A stretch of DNA of 64,000 bases from Dermabacteraceae bacterium TAE3-ERU27 (GTDB lineage Bacteria > Actinomycetota > Actinomycetes > Actinomycetales > Dermabacteraceae): NCBI GenBank assembly GCA_019218415.1, contig JAHUUL010000003.1, positions 62,001 to 126,000 on the forward strand. Reading direction: 5' to 3'. Shown here piece by piece: positions 9,706 through 19,020 of this stretch (positions are counted from its first letter, which is position 1; the number at the start of each line of letters is the position of its first letter). A program made the position numbers and the translations under genes. Below the pieces are notes generated by a model. That model was not told the origin of the DNA and did not search any database. It saw only the letters and a list, made by a program, of their open reading frames with translations.

Positions 9706-10404
9706 CTAGTTCGCCACGGGACGGCCGCCCAGCGCCGACAGCACCGCGTCGGCCATGCCCCGCGGGGTCTGTTCGGCGGCGACCGCCAAAACCCGCAGCC
9801 CCTCCCGGCGAGCAACGCGCGCCGACGGGGTGCCGAAACAAACCGTGCGCGCCCCCGGTGCCTGCGCGGCCAGGGAACGCGCGGCTGACCCCGCCCAGAC
9901 CGCGCAGAGCGCGAACTCGCCTCGGTGCAGGGAAAGCGCCACTTCCTCCGGCAGCGTGATGGGCACGGTGCGGTAGATGTCGAGTGCCGCCACCCGCAGG
10001 CCGCGCGCACGCAGCGTTTCTGCGGTGGCGGGGTCGGCCTGTTGCGAACGCAGGTAGGAAACGTGCTGCCCCGGCTCGGCGGGCAGCGAGCGAGCCAGGT
10101 CCGCGCCGGTGCCGGCGGCAACAAATTCGCAGCGCCCCCAGGCTTCGCGTGCGGCGTGCTCGGTAGCCTTTCCGACGCAGGCGATGCGCCCCTCCGGGTA
10201 CAGCCCGCGCGAGAGCAGATAGGACACGCCCCGCGCGCTGGTTAGCACTATCCAATCGGCGGTCAGGGCCGAAACAATATCGGGACAGGAGAGTTCTTCG
10301 CTGGTGGTGAGGGGCAGGCAAAGAGAATCTACCCCGGCAGCGCTAAGCAGGCGCGAAACCGGCTCGGCGGCATCGGGGGAACGGCCCAAAAACACCCGCG
10401 TCAT
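9706..10404 (-). CDS. hemD: Uroporphyrinogen-III synthase
   Basis: HemD cyclises hydroxymethylbilane to uroporphyrinogen III with inversion of ring D. The 232-residue protein is poorly conserved, as is normal for HemD, but fits by length, the two-domain alpha/beta pattern (VFLGRSP and IVLTSARGVSYLL in half one, ALCAVWAGSAARSLA in half two) and position before hemB. I use the ATG giving MTRVFLG because GGAGG lies just upstream. An in-frame ATG 15 nt earlier would place that site inside the gene. hemC is not adjacent: a transporter gene separates them. Confidence 0.88.
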   Translation of the reverse strand: MTRVFLGRSPDAAEPVSRLLSAAGVDSLCLPLTTSEELSCPDIVSALTADWIVLTSARGVSYLLSRGLYPEGRIACVGKATEHAAREAWGRCEFVAAGTGADLARSLPAEPGQHVSYLRSQQADPATAETLRARGLRVAALDIYRTVPITLPEEVALSLHRGEFALCAVWAGSAARSLAAQAPGARTVCFGTPSARVARREGLRVLAVAAEQTPRGMADAVLSALGGRPVAN

Positions 10405-10556
10405 GCCACCTCCCTGCATAAACGTGTTAAAACAATGCGGTAACGATTGCGTAACTCTGGCTGCTTTTAGCAGCGCCAGAAGGGCTTAAACAAGCATAAT
10501 GCCAGGATTACGCCGTCGGCCTCAGAAAGCCGTCGGTGCCCTAGCGGAAGGTTCCC

Positions 10557-12026
10557 ATGAACGACATTACTGAAAGCCTAGATGGAATTATTAGCTACCT
10601 GGGCGGCATTGTGTGGGGTCCGTTCCTGCTGATCCCGCTGCTGTTCGGTGCCGGTGTTTACCTCACCATCCGGCTAAGGCTAATCCAGCTGATCAGCCTC
10701 GGTCCCGCCATGCGCCTGGCCTTTATCGACAGGGCCGACGAAACGGCGGAGGACTCCGGCGAAATCTCTCAGTTCCAGGCGCTCACCACCGCGCTCGCCG
10801 CCACGGTCGGCGTGGGCAACATCGTGGGCGTGGCGGGGGCCATCCACTTCGGCGGTCCCGGCGCGCTGTTTTGGATGTGGATGACCGGCGTGTTCGGCAT
10901 GGCCACCAAGTATGCGGAGGCCTTCCTGGCTATCCGCTTCCGCACCAAGGACGAATCCGGCGCTTTCACCGGCGGCCCCCAGTACTACCTGGAAAAGGGG
11001 CTGGCCAGCGAGTTTGGGCTGCGCAAACTGGGTAAGACGCTCGCGCTGATGTTCGCGGTGTTCGCGGTGCTGGCCTCGTTCGGCATCGGCAACATGACCC
11101 AGGGCAACGCGATCGCCACCAGCCTGAAAGACCAGTTCGGTATCGGCGAGGTCGTAACCGGCGTCGTGATGGCGCTGCTGGTGGGCGTGGTGCTGCTCGG
11201 CGGCATTAAGTCCATCGGCAAGGTGACCGCGGCATTCGTGCCTATCATGATCCTGTTCTACATCGGCGGCGCGCTGTGGATCCTGCTGGTGAACATCACC
11301 AGCCTGCCCCACGCGTTCGTGCTGATCTTCCAGGACGCTTTCACCGGCCAGGCGGCGGCGGGCGGCCTGTTCGGTTCCGCGTTCCTATTCATGTTGCAGC
11401 AGGGCGTGGCGCGCGGCCTGTTCTCGAACGAATCCGGCCTCGGCTCTGCCCCGATCGCGGCGGCCGCCGCGCAGACCTACCACCCGGTGCGTCAGGGCCT
11501 CGTCTCGATGACCCAGACCTTCATCGACACCCTGGTGGTCGTCACCTTCACCGGCCTGGTGCTGATCACCACCGGCGTCTACGACGAAAAGACCGAGATT
11601 GGCCTGCTCACCAACCACGCCTTCAGCCACGGGCTGCCGGGCGAGTGGGGCGGCATCATCGTCAGCATCGGCATCGTGTTCTTCGCGTTCTCCACCATCC
11701 TCGGCTGGGCCTACTACGGCGAACGCTGCGCTGAGCGCCTGTTCAGCATCACCGGCGTCTACGTTTACCGCGTGCTGTTCACGCTGGTCGTGTTCGTGGG
11801 GGCCACCCAGTCCATCAAGCTGGTGTGGAACTTCGCCGACCTCATGAACGGCCTCATGGCGCTGCCGAACCTGATCGGCCTGCTGCTGCTGAGCGGCCTG
11901 ATCGCCAAAGAAACCGCGCACTATCTGCGCCACGACCCGCAGCTGAAAGCCAGCCGGACAGAGGTAGACGAGTTCATGGCCGGTCAGCCCCCGCAGGCGA
12001 TGGGGGAGGCGTACCCGGAACGCTGA
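10557..12026 (+). CDS. Alanine/glycine:cation symporter (AGCS family)
   Basis: A sodium- or proton-coupled amino-acid importer of 489 residues with about eleven membrane helices. Family signatures seen are GVGNIVGVAGAI, GGPGALFWMWMTGVFGMATKYAE, GGPQYYLEKGL and GVARGLFSNESGLGSAPIAAAAA. GGAAGG precedes the ATG. It is inserted between the two halves of the heme cluster on the opposite strand and ends at a strong hairpin, so it is its own unit. Alanine or glycine is the family substrate. A role connected to heme synthesis is not supported by sequence. Confidence 0.93.
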   Translation: MNDITESLDGIISYLGGIVWGPFLLIPLLFGAGVYLTIRLRLIQLISLGPAMRLAFIDRADETAEDSGEISQFQALTTALAATVGVGNIVGVAGAIHFGGPGALFWMWMTGVFGMATKYAEAFLAIRFRTKDESGAFTGGPQYYLEKGLASEFGLRKLGKTLALMFAVFAVLASFGIGNMTQGNAIATSLKDQFGIGEVVTGVVMALLVGVVLLGGIKSIGKVTAAFVPIMILFYIGGALWILLVNITSLPHAFVLIFQDAFTGQAAAGGLFGSAFLFMLQQGVARGLFSNESGLGSAPIAAAAAQTYHPVRQGLVSMTQTFIDTLVVVTFTGLVLITTGVYDEKTEIGLLTNHAFSHGLPGEWGGIIVSIGIVFFAFSTILGWAYYGERCAERLFSITGVYVYRVLFTLVVFVGATQSIKLVWNFADLMNGLMALPNLIGLLLLSGLIAKETAHYLRHDPQLKASRTEVDEFMAGQPPQAMGEAYPER

Positions 12027-12070
12027 TCCGCTAGGCGCTATAAAACCGCGCGGCGAATAATTAATACGCA

Positions 12071-12118
12071 GGAGGGGTGGCCCGCTTGACCTGACCAGGT
12101 CGTGGGGGCCACCCCTCC
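12071..12118. terminator. Strong bidirectional hairpin
   Basis: A 13-bp perfect stem, GGAGGGGTGGCCC (12071-12083) with GGGCCACCCCTCC (12106-12118), encloses a second small palindrome, GACCTG-AC-CAGGTC (12088-12101). It sits between the convergent symporter gene and hemC and can serve both. No long T-run is present on either side. Confidence 0.75.
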
Positions 12119-12152
12119 GGCTTTGCCGTTGCTCGGCTGACGCCGAAGCTCG

Positions 12153-13067
12153 CTAGAGCGCCTCGGCCAGCACCTCGTGGGCACCGCGCGCGAACAGCCT
12201 GGCGCAGGTATCGCGGGCCAGCTTCTCGGGATCTGCGCAGGAAGCGACGCCGCGCTCGCGCAGCACGGTCTTGCCGTCGGGGCTGGTCACCAGCGCCTCC
12301 AGCACCAGCTCCGCGCCCTCCACGCGCGCCCAGGCCGCCACCGGGGCGGCGCAGCCGGCCTCCAGGATGCGCAGCGTGAAACGCTCCGCCAGCGTGGCGG
12401 CGCGGGTGGCGGCATCGTCCAGGCGCTCCAGGGACTCGCGCACCTGCGCGGGCAGGCTAGCTTCCGCGCAAGATTCGACCGCCAGCGCCCCCTGTGCGGG
12501 TGCGGGCAGCATCACCTCGGGGGAAAGCAGCTCGCTGATCGCGTCGGCCCTCCCCACCCGGTTTAGGCCCGCCGCGGCCAGCACCACGGCGTCCAGCGGC
12601 CCCTCGTAGGTGAGGGCCAGGCGGGTATCGACGTTGCCGCGCACGGCGCGCACGTCCAGATCGGGCCTGCGGGCAAGGATCTGCGCCGCGCGGCGCGGCG
12701 AGCCGGTGCCGACGCTCGCCCCTCGCGGCAGCGAGTCCAGCGTGTAGCCAGTGCCGCTACACAGAGCATCGCGCGGGTCCTCGCGCGCGGGTACGCAAGC
12801 GAGCGACACCCCCTCGCAGGGCGCGGTTGGCAGATCCTTCATCGAATGCACCACCAGATCCACGCGGCCCTCCAGCAGTGCCTCGCGCACGGCGGTGACG
12901 AAAACGCCCGTCCCGCCAATCTGGGTGAGAGCGCTGGTGCGGTCCACGTCCCCGTGGGAACGGATCTGCACCAGCTCGAACGGAACGCCCAGGGACTGCG
13001 CGAACTGGCGCGACTGCGCCAGCGCCAGCGCGGAACCGCGCGTGCCTAAACGCAGCACTTCCGACAT
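12153..13067 (-). CDS. hemC: Hydroxymethylbilane synthase (porphobilinogen deaminase)
   Basis: HemC polymerises four porphobilinogens to hydroxymethylbilane. The 304-residue protein starts LRLGTRGSALALAQ, has HSMKDLPT, GTGSPRRAAQ and VRGNVDTRL for substrate binding, and the dipyrromethane-cofactor cysteine in ILEAGCAAPVAAWA. It is the last gene of hemE-Y-Q-H-C, 4 nt after the hemH stop. Its pathway partner hemD is on the far side of the symporter gene. Confidence 0.97.
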   Translation of the reverse strand: MSEVLRLGTRGSALALAQSRQFAQSLGVPFELVQIRSHGDVDRTSALTQIGGTGVFVTAVREALLEGRVDLVVHSMKDLPTAPCEGVSLACVPAREDPRDALCSGTGYTLDSLPRGASVGTGSPRRAAQILARRPDLDVRAVRGNVDTRLALTYEGPLDAVVLAAAGLNRVGRADAISELLSPEVMLPAPAQGALAVESCAEASLPAQVRESLERLDDAATRAATLAERFTLRILEAGCAAPVAAWARVEGAELVLEALVTSPDGKTVLRERGVASCADPEKLARDTCARLFARGAHEVLAEAL

Positions 13068-13071
13068 CCCC

Positions 13072-14199
13072 TTACCGCCCCGCCACGGCCGACGCGGCGG
13101 CCAGACGATCCGCCGCGGAATCCTCGCCGCAGACGGTCGGGCGAATCATGCGCTTATTAACGCAGCAGGCCGTGTTGCAGACCTCCGGCAGCGCCGGGAA
13201 ATCGGTCACGGTAACCCGCTTGCGCAGCGGGTCGATGGCCTCCTCCACCAGATCGGCCAGCGCCGCGATGAAACGCGGATCGTGACCGGAAGTGGCCACC
13301 CGGCGGAAAGCCAGGCCCTTTTCCTCGGCGGTTTCCTGCGCCTCGTTATCCAGGTCCCAAATCACCTCGATGTGGTCGGTAACGAACCCGATCGGCACCA
13401 CGATGATGCCGCGCCGATCCTCCAGTTCCTCGATCACGTCGTTAATGTCCGGTTCCAGCCAGGGAATGTGCGGGGCGCCGGAACGAGACTGGTAAACCAT
13501 CTGCCAGGGCATTTCGATGCCGCGCTCGGCCAGCTTCTCCACCACCCAGTCGCAGGCCGCCTCGTGCTGGCGCACGTACCAGCCCACCTCGTCGGTCTGC
13601 GCGGCGGGGCCGGAGGCGGAGGCCATGCTGAGCGGGATCGAGTGGGTGCTGAACATCAGCTCCACGTCGGCCAGGGACAGCCCCTCCTCACGCAGGGAGG
13701 CGGCGGCGTTGGCGATGCCGTCCACCAGCGGCTCCAAGAAACCCGGATGGTTGAAGTAGCCGCGCGTCTTTTGCAGGTGCAGCTTGCCCTCCAGGTTCGC
13801 CTCGCTGAGCGCCCGGGCGTAGTCCTCGCGGTACTGGCGGCAGGACGAATAGGAAGAGAAAGCAGAGGTGGAAATGGCCACCACGTTGCGCCTGCCGTCA
13901 GCGACCATCTGCTGCAGGGCGTCGTCGATGTACGGCTCCCAGTTGCGGTTGCCCCAGTAGACGGGAATGTCCAGGTTTCGCTTCTCCAGCTCGACCTCAA
14001 GGCGGGCAATCAAATCACGGTTTTGTTCGTTGATCGGAGAACGCCCACCCAGCTTGCGGTAGTGATGGCTCACCTCTTCCAGACGCTCGTCCGGAATGCC
14101 GCGCCCCCGCGTCACGTTGCGCAGGAACGGCATCACGTCCTCCTGCTTTTCGGGACCGCCAAAACTGGCGAAGAGGACGGCATCAATCGGATTGGTCAT
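13072..14199 (-). CDS. hemH: Coproporphyrin III ferrochelatase
   Basis: Inserts Fe(II) into coproporphyrin III in the actinobacterial/firmicute pathway (also called CpfC). The 375-residue protein begins AVLFASFGGPEKQEDV and has the conserved FSTHSIPLS region with the catalytic histidine and PIGFVTDHIEVIWDLD. Near the C-terminus a Cys-rich stretch, EVCNTACCVNKR, followed by another cysteine in PTVCGED, corresponds to the [2Fe-2S] ligands known in actinobacterial ferrochelatases. It is 50 nt after hemQ and 4 nt before hemC. Confidence 0.96.
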   Translation of the reverse strand: MTNPIDAVLFASFGGPEKQEDVMPFLRNVTRGRGIPDERLEEVSHHYRKLGGRSPINEQNRDLIARLEVELEKRNLDIPVYWGNRNWEPYIDDALQQMVADGRRNVVAISTSAFSSYSSCRQYREDYARALSEANLEGKLHLQKTRGYFNHPGFLEPLVDGIANAAASLREEGLSLADVELMFSTHSIPLSMASASGPAAQTDEVGWYVRQHEAACDWVVEKLAERGIEMPWQMVYQSRSGAPHIPWLEPDINDVIEELEDRRGIIVVPIGFVTDHIEVIWDLDNEAQETAEEKGLAFRRVATSGHDPRFIAALADLVEEAIDPLRKRVTVTDFPALPEVCNTACCVNKRMIRPTVCGEDSAADRLAAASAVAGR

Positions 14200-14249
14200 A
14201 GAAAACTCCTAGTGGACAAGGGCTGAAACTGAGTGGGCGGGCGCTGCGG

Positions 14250-14966
14250 TTAGCGCAGCAGCTCTCCCACCTCGGCGGGGGTGATGCGGCGGCCGGTGTG
14301 GAAGGGAAGCTCGTCGCGCACGTGTAGGCGAGCCTCGGAATAGCGCAGGTGGCGCATCATATCGACCAGATCGTGCAGCTCGTCGGCCTCGAACGCCAAC
14401 AGCCATTCGTAATCGTTAAGCGAGAAGCAGGCCACCGTGTTCGCGAGCACCTGCGGGAAATCGCGGCCCAGCATGCCGTGCTCGCGCAACATCTTCATGC
14501 GCTCTTCTTCGGGCAGCAGGTACCAGTCGTAGGAACGCACGAACGGGTACACCGTCAGCCATTCCTTCGGCTCCATGCCCTTAAACATGAACGCCGGGGC
14601 GTGCTGCTTTGCGAACTCCGCCGCGCGGTGCACGCCGATCCCGGACCAGGTCATGGTCAGGCCCTTCGCCATCTCCAGGCGGCGCAGCTTCTGTCCCGCC
14701 TGCTGCAGCAGCTTCGCGTTCGGGGCGTGCGACCACACCAGCAGATCGGCTCCGGCGCGGAACTCGCTCACGTCGTAGAAGCCGCGCACCACCACGTCCA
14801 GCTCCGCCATCTCGGCGATGTACTGTTCCACCTCACGTGCGGTGGTTTCGGGGTCGGCACTCTCGCCCGTGCGAGAGTAAACGCTGTAGCAGGTGTAGCG
14901 GGCCACCTTGCCGTCGTCGCTGCCCAGGGTGGGGGAGGGGTGCTGGTAAGTACGTTCGTTGCTCAT
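14250..14966 (-). CDS. hemQ: Coproheme decarboxylase HemQ/ChdC
   Basis: The last step of the coproporphyrin-dependent route: peroxide-driven decarboxylation of coproheme to heme b. The 238-residue protein is of the chlorite-dismutase-like family. The catalytic tyrosine is in LTVYPFVRSYDWYLLP and the proximal histidine in LREHGMLGRDF. Its presence with hemH and hemY shows that this organism uses the coproporphyrin and not the protoporphyrin branch. It overlaps the hemY stop as ATGA. Confidence 0.96.
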   Translation of the reverse strand: MSNERTYQHPSPTLGSDDGKVARYTCYSVYSRTGESADPETTAREVEQYIAEMAELDVVVRGFYDVSEFRAGADLLVWSHAPNAKLLQQAGQKLRRLEMAKGLTMTWSGIGVHRAAEFAKQHAPAFMFKGMEPKEWLTVYPFVRSYDWYLLPEEERMKMLREHGMLGRDFPQVLANTVACFSLNDYEWLLAFEADELHDLVDMMRHLRYSEARLHVRDELPFHTGRRITPAEVGELLR

Positions 14967-16375
14967 CGGTTTTCTCCTTCAATAATTCGAGCTACAAGTT
15001 GCCGCGCCTGCGCGCGGCCGAAAGCGGTTATCGCGGCGATGCCGGTGCCCGCCCGCCAGGCCCCCGTCACGTCCAGGCGGGGGGTGGCCGACAGGCGCTC
15101 GCCAAACTCGCGCAGGGCTTCGCTGTGGCCGCTGCGGGCTTGCCCCAGGGTGCCAGGCCAGGTGGTTACGCGGTGCGCTACCAGGTGCGTTTCGTCCAGG
15201 GGGACGCCGAGGATGCGCGAGGTGTCGGCAAGCGCCAGGGCCGGAAACTCGGACTCGTCCGGCAGGGCCTCACCGTTGCGGCCGTAGCTGAGGCGCACTA
15301 CCTCGCGGCCTTCGGCTAGCTCGGCCAGGTGCCGCCATTTCGCGGTGGCGTGCGTGAGGGCCTTTGCGCGCACGTCTTTCACATGTGCGGCGACCAGAGC
15401 GCCGTTGCCGCGCGGCTTTTGCTTGAGCTGCGGGGCATCCAGCACCAGGGTCGCGAGCCGCACGCCGGAAAGCGGCGTCTCGGGGATGGCGCGTGCCGCC
15501 TCGGGGTTCAGGGGAGCCAGTAGCTTTCGTGCCTGGTCTGGACCGACGGCGAAAACGCTCGCGTCGCAAACGTACCGTGTCCCGTTCACGCTGTAGCCGT
15601 AGCCGCCGGTGGGCAGTTCGTGCAGCCCCTCTACGCGCGCGGAGGTGTCTATCTTTCCGCCGGACGCGACTATCTGCTGCGCCAGGGTGTCCACGAGGGT
15701 CCCCATGGAGGGCTTGAGCGAGGCGATGGCCGAGCCCGCCGCCTGCCGCTGCGGTCGTAGCCGGGCCGCGGCCGCGGCCAAGCTGCCCGTCTCCTTAACC
15801 AGGCCGCGCAGACGCGGCGAAATGGCATCCAGCTCCAGCAGGTTCGGATCCGCCGCGTGAACTCCTCCCACCACCGGTTCGACCAGGTGGGTGAGTACCT
15901 TGCCCCCCATGCGTCGGCGCACGTATTCGCCCAGCGTCACCCCCTCGCGCAGGCCGTAGCCCGCGGGCAGGAAACGTTCCGCCCAGGCGCGCAGCGCCGC
16001 GGGCAGACCGATTATGCGGCGCACGTCGGCGGCGAGCGGGCTGGTGGGGATGCCCAGGGTGGCGGCGTCCGGTAGCGGGTTAGCGCCCGCGTCGGTAACT
16101 CCCCAGGCACCTGCGGGGTTCGGCCAGACGATGCTTTCCCCCAGCCCCAGGGCCTCCAGCAGCTGCGGGACGGCGGGCGAGGTCACGGCGAAAGCCTCCG
16201 CGCCGCTGTTGAGGCGCATACCGGCGATTTCGTGCGTGCCCACGGCCCCGCCCAGTTCGGGCCCGGCCTCCACCACGTGGGCCCTGGCCCCGGTGCGCTG
16301 CGCGTACCAGGCGTAGATCAACCCGGAGATACCGCCGCCCACCACCAGCAGCTTTGGCTGTTTATCGCCCGTCAT
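14963..16375 (-). CDS. hemY: Coproporphyrinogen III oxidase (HemY/CgoX)
   Basis: This FAD enzyme oxidises coproporphyrinogen III to coproporphyrin III. The 470-residue protein has the Rossmann dinucleotide motif VVGGGISGLIYAW at residues 11-23 and a C-terminal amine-oxidase-type FAD closure, GAWRAGTGIAAITAFGRAQA. Homologues are often annotated as protoporphyrinogen oxidase, but the HemQ neighbour supports the coproporphyrinogen substrate. ATGA overlaps exist with both hemE and hemQ. Confidence 0.95.
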   Translation of the reverse strand: MTGDKQPKLLVVGGGISGLIYAWYAQRTGARAHVVEAGPELGGAVGTHEIAGMRLNSGAEAFAVTSPAVPQLLEALGLGESIVWPNPAGAWGVTDAGANPLPDAATLGIPTSPLAADVRRIIGLPAALRAWAERFLPAGYGLREGVTLGEYVRRRMGGKVLTHLVEPVVGGVHAADPNLLELDAISPRLRGLVKETGSLAAAAARLRPQRQAAGSAIASLKPSMGTLVDTLAQQIVASGGKIDTSARVEGLHELPTGGYGYSVNGTRYVCDASVFAVGPDQARKLLAPLNPEAARAIPETPLSGVRLATLVLDAPQLKQKPRGNGALVAAHVKDVRAKALTHATAKWRHLAELAEGREVVRLSYGRNGEALPDESEFPALALADTSRILGVPLDETHLVAHRVTTWPGTLGQARSGHSEALREFGERLSATPRLDVTGAWRAGTGIAAITAFGRAQARQLVARIIEGENR

Positions 16376-17484
16376 GCCCGGATCCCATGCAGGAACGAAA
16401 CCAGGTCTGTCAGTACCTGCGGATCGGTTTCCGGCGGCACGCCGTGGCCCAGGTTGACCACGTGGCCGGGAGCGCAGGCGCCGTCGGCCACCACCTGTGC
16501 GGCGTGCTTAAAGCGCGCCTCCTCGGAAGCGAACAGTGAGGCGGGGTCGATGTTTCCCTGTAGCGGCACCGCGCGCGGCAGGGAGGAAAGCGCCTGAGAG
16601 AGACGGATACGATGATCCACCCCGATCACGCTCGCGCCCGCGTCCAGCATCTGCGGCAGCAGGTGGCTCGCGCCGACGGCGAAGTGGATACGGGGCAGCT
16701 CCGGGGCAAGCTCGGCGATGTGCGAGAACACCCTCTGGGTATGCGGGGCCACCGCCTCGCGGTAGTTATCGACGGAAAGGTGCCCGGCCCAGGAATCGAA
16801 AACTTGCACCGCGCGCGCCCCGGCCCGTACCTGCGCGGCCAGGAAGCGGGCCGACACCTCGGCCACCCATTCCGCGAGGCGATGCCAGGTGGCGGGCTCG
16901 CTGAGGATCATGGCGCGGGTGCGCACGTGCTGCTTGCTCGGGCCGCCCTCGACCATGTAGGAGGCGACCGTGAAGGGAGCGCCGCAGAAGCCGATCAGGG
17001 GGGTGGCGCCCAGCTTTTTCACGCTGAGGGAGACCGCCTCGCTGATCGGGGCGAGCGCGTCGTCGATCAGCTCCGGCGAGGGCAGCGCGGCGACGTCGGC
17101 CGCCGTGCGTACGGGCTTGTCCAGCACCGGGCCCACGCCGGGCTTGATGTCCACGCCGATGCCCAATAACCGCAGCGGAACCACGATGTCCGAGAAGAAG
17201 ATGCCCGCGTCAACCCTGTGACGGCGCACCGGCTGGGCGGTGATCTCCGCGACCAGATCGGGGGTCAGGCAGGCGTCCAGCATGCTGATACCCTCGCGTA
17301 CCTTGCGGTATTCGGGGAGGGAACGCCCGGCCTGTCGCATAAACCAGACACTGGGGGGAGCGTTTTTTACTTCGCGCCCGCTTAAACGCTCTATTAGCGG
17401 CGAAAAAGAGTTATCTGACGAAGTGTCATTATATTCTGACACCCCGTCAGTAAAAGTCGTGTCTGACGTGCGGTTATGTTCCAT
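16372..17484 (-). CDS. hemE: Uroporphyrinogen decarboxylase
   Basis: HemE decarboxylates uroporphyrinogen III to coproporphyrinogen III. The family core starts at SPLIERLSG and contains VWFMRQAGRSLPEYR, GFCGAPFTVASYMVEGG and the C-terminal GHGVPPETDPQ. The N-terminus is uncertain. ATG at 17484 has a GGGGG site four bases upstream but gives about 30 extra polar residues. GTG at 17442 gives about 356 residues, the usual length, but lies inside a hairpin arm. It is the first gene of the minus-strand operon hemE-Y-Q-H-C and divergent from hemA. Confidence 0.95.
   Translation of the reverse strand: MEHNRTSDTTFTDGVSEYNDTSSDNSFSPLIERLSGREVKNAPPSVWFMRQAGRSLPEYRKVREGISMLDACLTPDLVAEITAQPVRRHRVDAGIFFSDIVVPLRLLGIGVDIKPGVGPVLDKPVRTAADVAALPSPELIDDALAPISEAVSLSVKKLGATPLIGFCGAPFTVASYMVEGGPSKQHVRTRAMILSEPATWHRLAEWVAEVSARFLAAQVRAGARAVQVFDSWAGHLSVDNYREAVAPHTQRVFSHIAELAPELPRIHFAVGASHLLPQMLDAGASVIGVDHRIRLSQALSSLPRAVPLQGNIDPASLFASEEARFKHAAQVVADGACAPGHVVNLGHGVPPETDPQVLTDLVSFLHGIRA
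17415..17470 (-). promoter_or_regulatory. Hairpin / repeated TCTGAC boxes at the hemE 5' end
   Basis: Arms 17415-17428 and 17437-17450 form a 14-bp inverted repeat around an 8-nt loop. As DNA it has two mismatches. In RNA of the hemE strand both become G-U pairs, so all 14 positions pair. A third TCTGACG box is at 17462-17468. The alternative hemE start GTG (17440-17442) is in the 5' arm. A translational switch or an operator in the divergent hemE/hemA region is an inference. Confidence 0.55.
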
Positions 17485-17618
17485 AGTGCCCCCATTCTGC
17501 ACCACAAGGGAAGGGCTTATGGCCGAAATAGATTGGAATTAGTCATAACTGCGTGAACCTCATCACCGCTCACCTTTACTGGCCATTTTGTGGCTCGGAG
17601 TTGCCTACGATTGCGAGC

Positions 17619-19016
17619 ATGCTCGTAGCTCTCCGTGCCACCCACGAAAGGATCGACCTGTCACTGCTCGACAGGCTGACCCAGGGCACGGACGCGCTCC
17701 CGGAGGCACTGAAAGCGGAAAAAGACTCCCCGCTGGCCGGGTTCGTGGTCATATCCACCTGCAACCGGTTCGAGATCTACCTGGACGCGGAAAAGTTCCA
17801 CGACGCGCACTCCTTCGTGATGGGCGCGATCGCCCGCATGAACGGGCTGTCCCTGGAAACCGTCTACGACTGCTTCGCCCCGGAGGTTGGCAGCAGCGCC
17901 GTCACCCACCTATTCGAGGTCGCGGCGGGCATGCGCTCCGCCGTGCTGGGGGAGGCCGAAGTGGTCGGCCAGGTGCGTAACGCTTTCAACCTGGCCAGCG
18001 CCGCCGGGCACGTCACCCCCATGCTGCACGATCTGTTCCAGGAGGCGCTGCGCTGCGCCAAGCGCGTCACCAGCCAGGCGAAGGTGGGGGCCGCCGGGCG
18101 CTCCGGCGTCTCAGTCGCCATTGACGAGGCCGAACGCCAGCTGGGCACCCTGGTGGATCGCCGCATCCTGGTGGTCGGTACGGGGGCCTATGCCAGGCTC
18201 GGCACCAAGGACCTGATCCAGCGCGGGGTGCGCAGCATCGAGGTGTTTTCGACCTCCGGCCGCGCCGCGGAATTCGCGGCCACCCACCAGGTGCGCGCCC
18301 TCGGGACCGGCATCGAATCCCTGCGCGAGGGGGTGCACCGGGCCGATCTGGTGATCGCCTGCTCCGGTCGCGGCACCTCGCTTTTCCCGTTCTGCTTCCT
18401 CGGCGCGGGCAGCACCGTGGTGCTGGACCTCGCGCTGCACACCGACGTGCACCAGCTGGTCAGGCACCTTTCCGACGTTTCCGTGATCGACCTGGGCGAT
18501 CTGCGCGACCTGCACAGCGACGTCACCTCCGACGCGGTGGGGCGCGCCCAGGCGCTGATCGCGGAAAGCGTGGAGCGTTTCATCTCCCGCCAGGCCACCC
18601 GCAGGCTGGACCCGGCCGTGGCCGCCCTGCGCGGTTCCGTTAAGGACGCGATCGACCGCGAGCTGGAAAGCCTGCGCCAAAGCTATCCTGAGGACGTCTA
18701 CGCCGACGTCGAGGTGAAGGTGCACCGTATCTTCTCTAAACTCATGCACCGCCCCATGAAGCGGGCGCAGGAACTGGCCCAGGCGGGGCAGGCAGACGAT
18801 TACCTGCGCGCCCTTTCCACCCTGTTCGACATCACGGTAGAGGGTGAAGACGCGCCGCGCGAACTGTCGAACGAACAGGTAGAAGAAGCGCCCGCGAGCG
18901 CTGCGGAAACCGTCCCCGGCACAAACCCGGCCAGCAAACCGGAGGAACGCGGCCCGCGCCCCGCGCGCGTTGCTGTTCCCGTGCGCTTTCCCGCCGCCGT
19001 ACCTGTGTCAAAGTAG
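17619..19016 (+). CDS. hemA: Glutamyl-tRNA reductase
   Basis: The first committed step of heme synthesis: reduces Glu-tRNA(Glu) to glutamate-1-semialdehyde with NADPH. The catalytic cysteine is in VISTCNRFEIY. The conserved MRSAVLGEAEVVGQVR follows, then a Rossmann domain (ILVVGTGAYARL) and a helical dimerisation domain. The last 50 residues are a Pro/Glu/Ala-rich tail beyond the usual family end. The ATG giving MLVALRATHE fits the family N-terminus. An upstream in-frame GTG at 17553 would add 22 residues. No strong ribosome site precedes either. The gene is divergent from hemE. Confidence 0.95.
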   Translation: MLVALRATHERIDLSLLDRLTQGTDALPEALKAEKDSPLAGFVVISTCNRFEIYLDAEKFHDAHSFVMGAIARMNGLSLETVYDCFAPEVGSSAVTHLFEVAAGMRSAVLGEAEVVGQVRNAFNLASAAGHVTPMLHDLFQEALRCAKRVTSQAKVGAAGRSGVSVAIDEAERQLGTLVDRRILVVGTGAYARLGTKDLIQRGVRSIEVFSTSGRAAEFAATHQVRALGTGIESLREGVHRADLVIACSGRGTSLFPFCFLGAGSTVVLDLALHTDVHQLVRHLSDVSVIDLGDLRDLHSDVTSDAVGRAQALIAESVERFISRQATRRLDPAVAALRGSVKDAIDRELESLRQSYPEDVYADVEVKVHRIFSKLMHRPMKRAQELAQAGQADDYLRALSTLFDITVEGEDAPRELSNEQVEEAPASAAETVPGTNPASKPEERGPRPARVAVPVRFPAAVPVSK

Positions 19017-19020
19017 AGGC

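Noticed and set aside
12751-14226. Long open frame antisense to hemC-hemH
   Set aside because: High-GC shadow of two clear heme genes, with no start signal and no recognisable protein.
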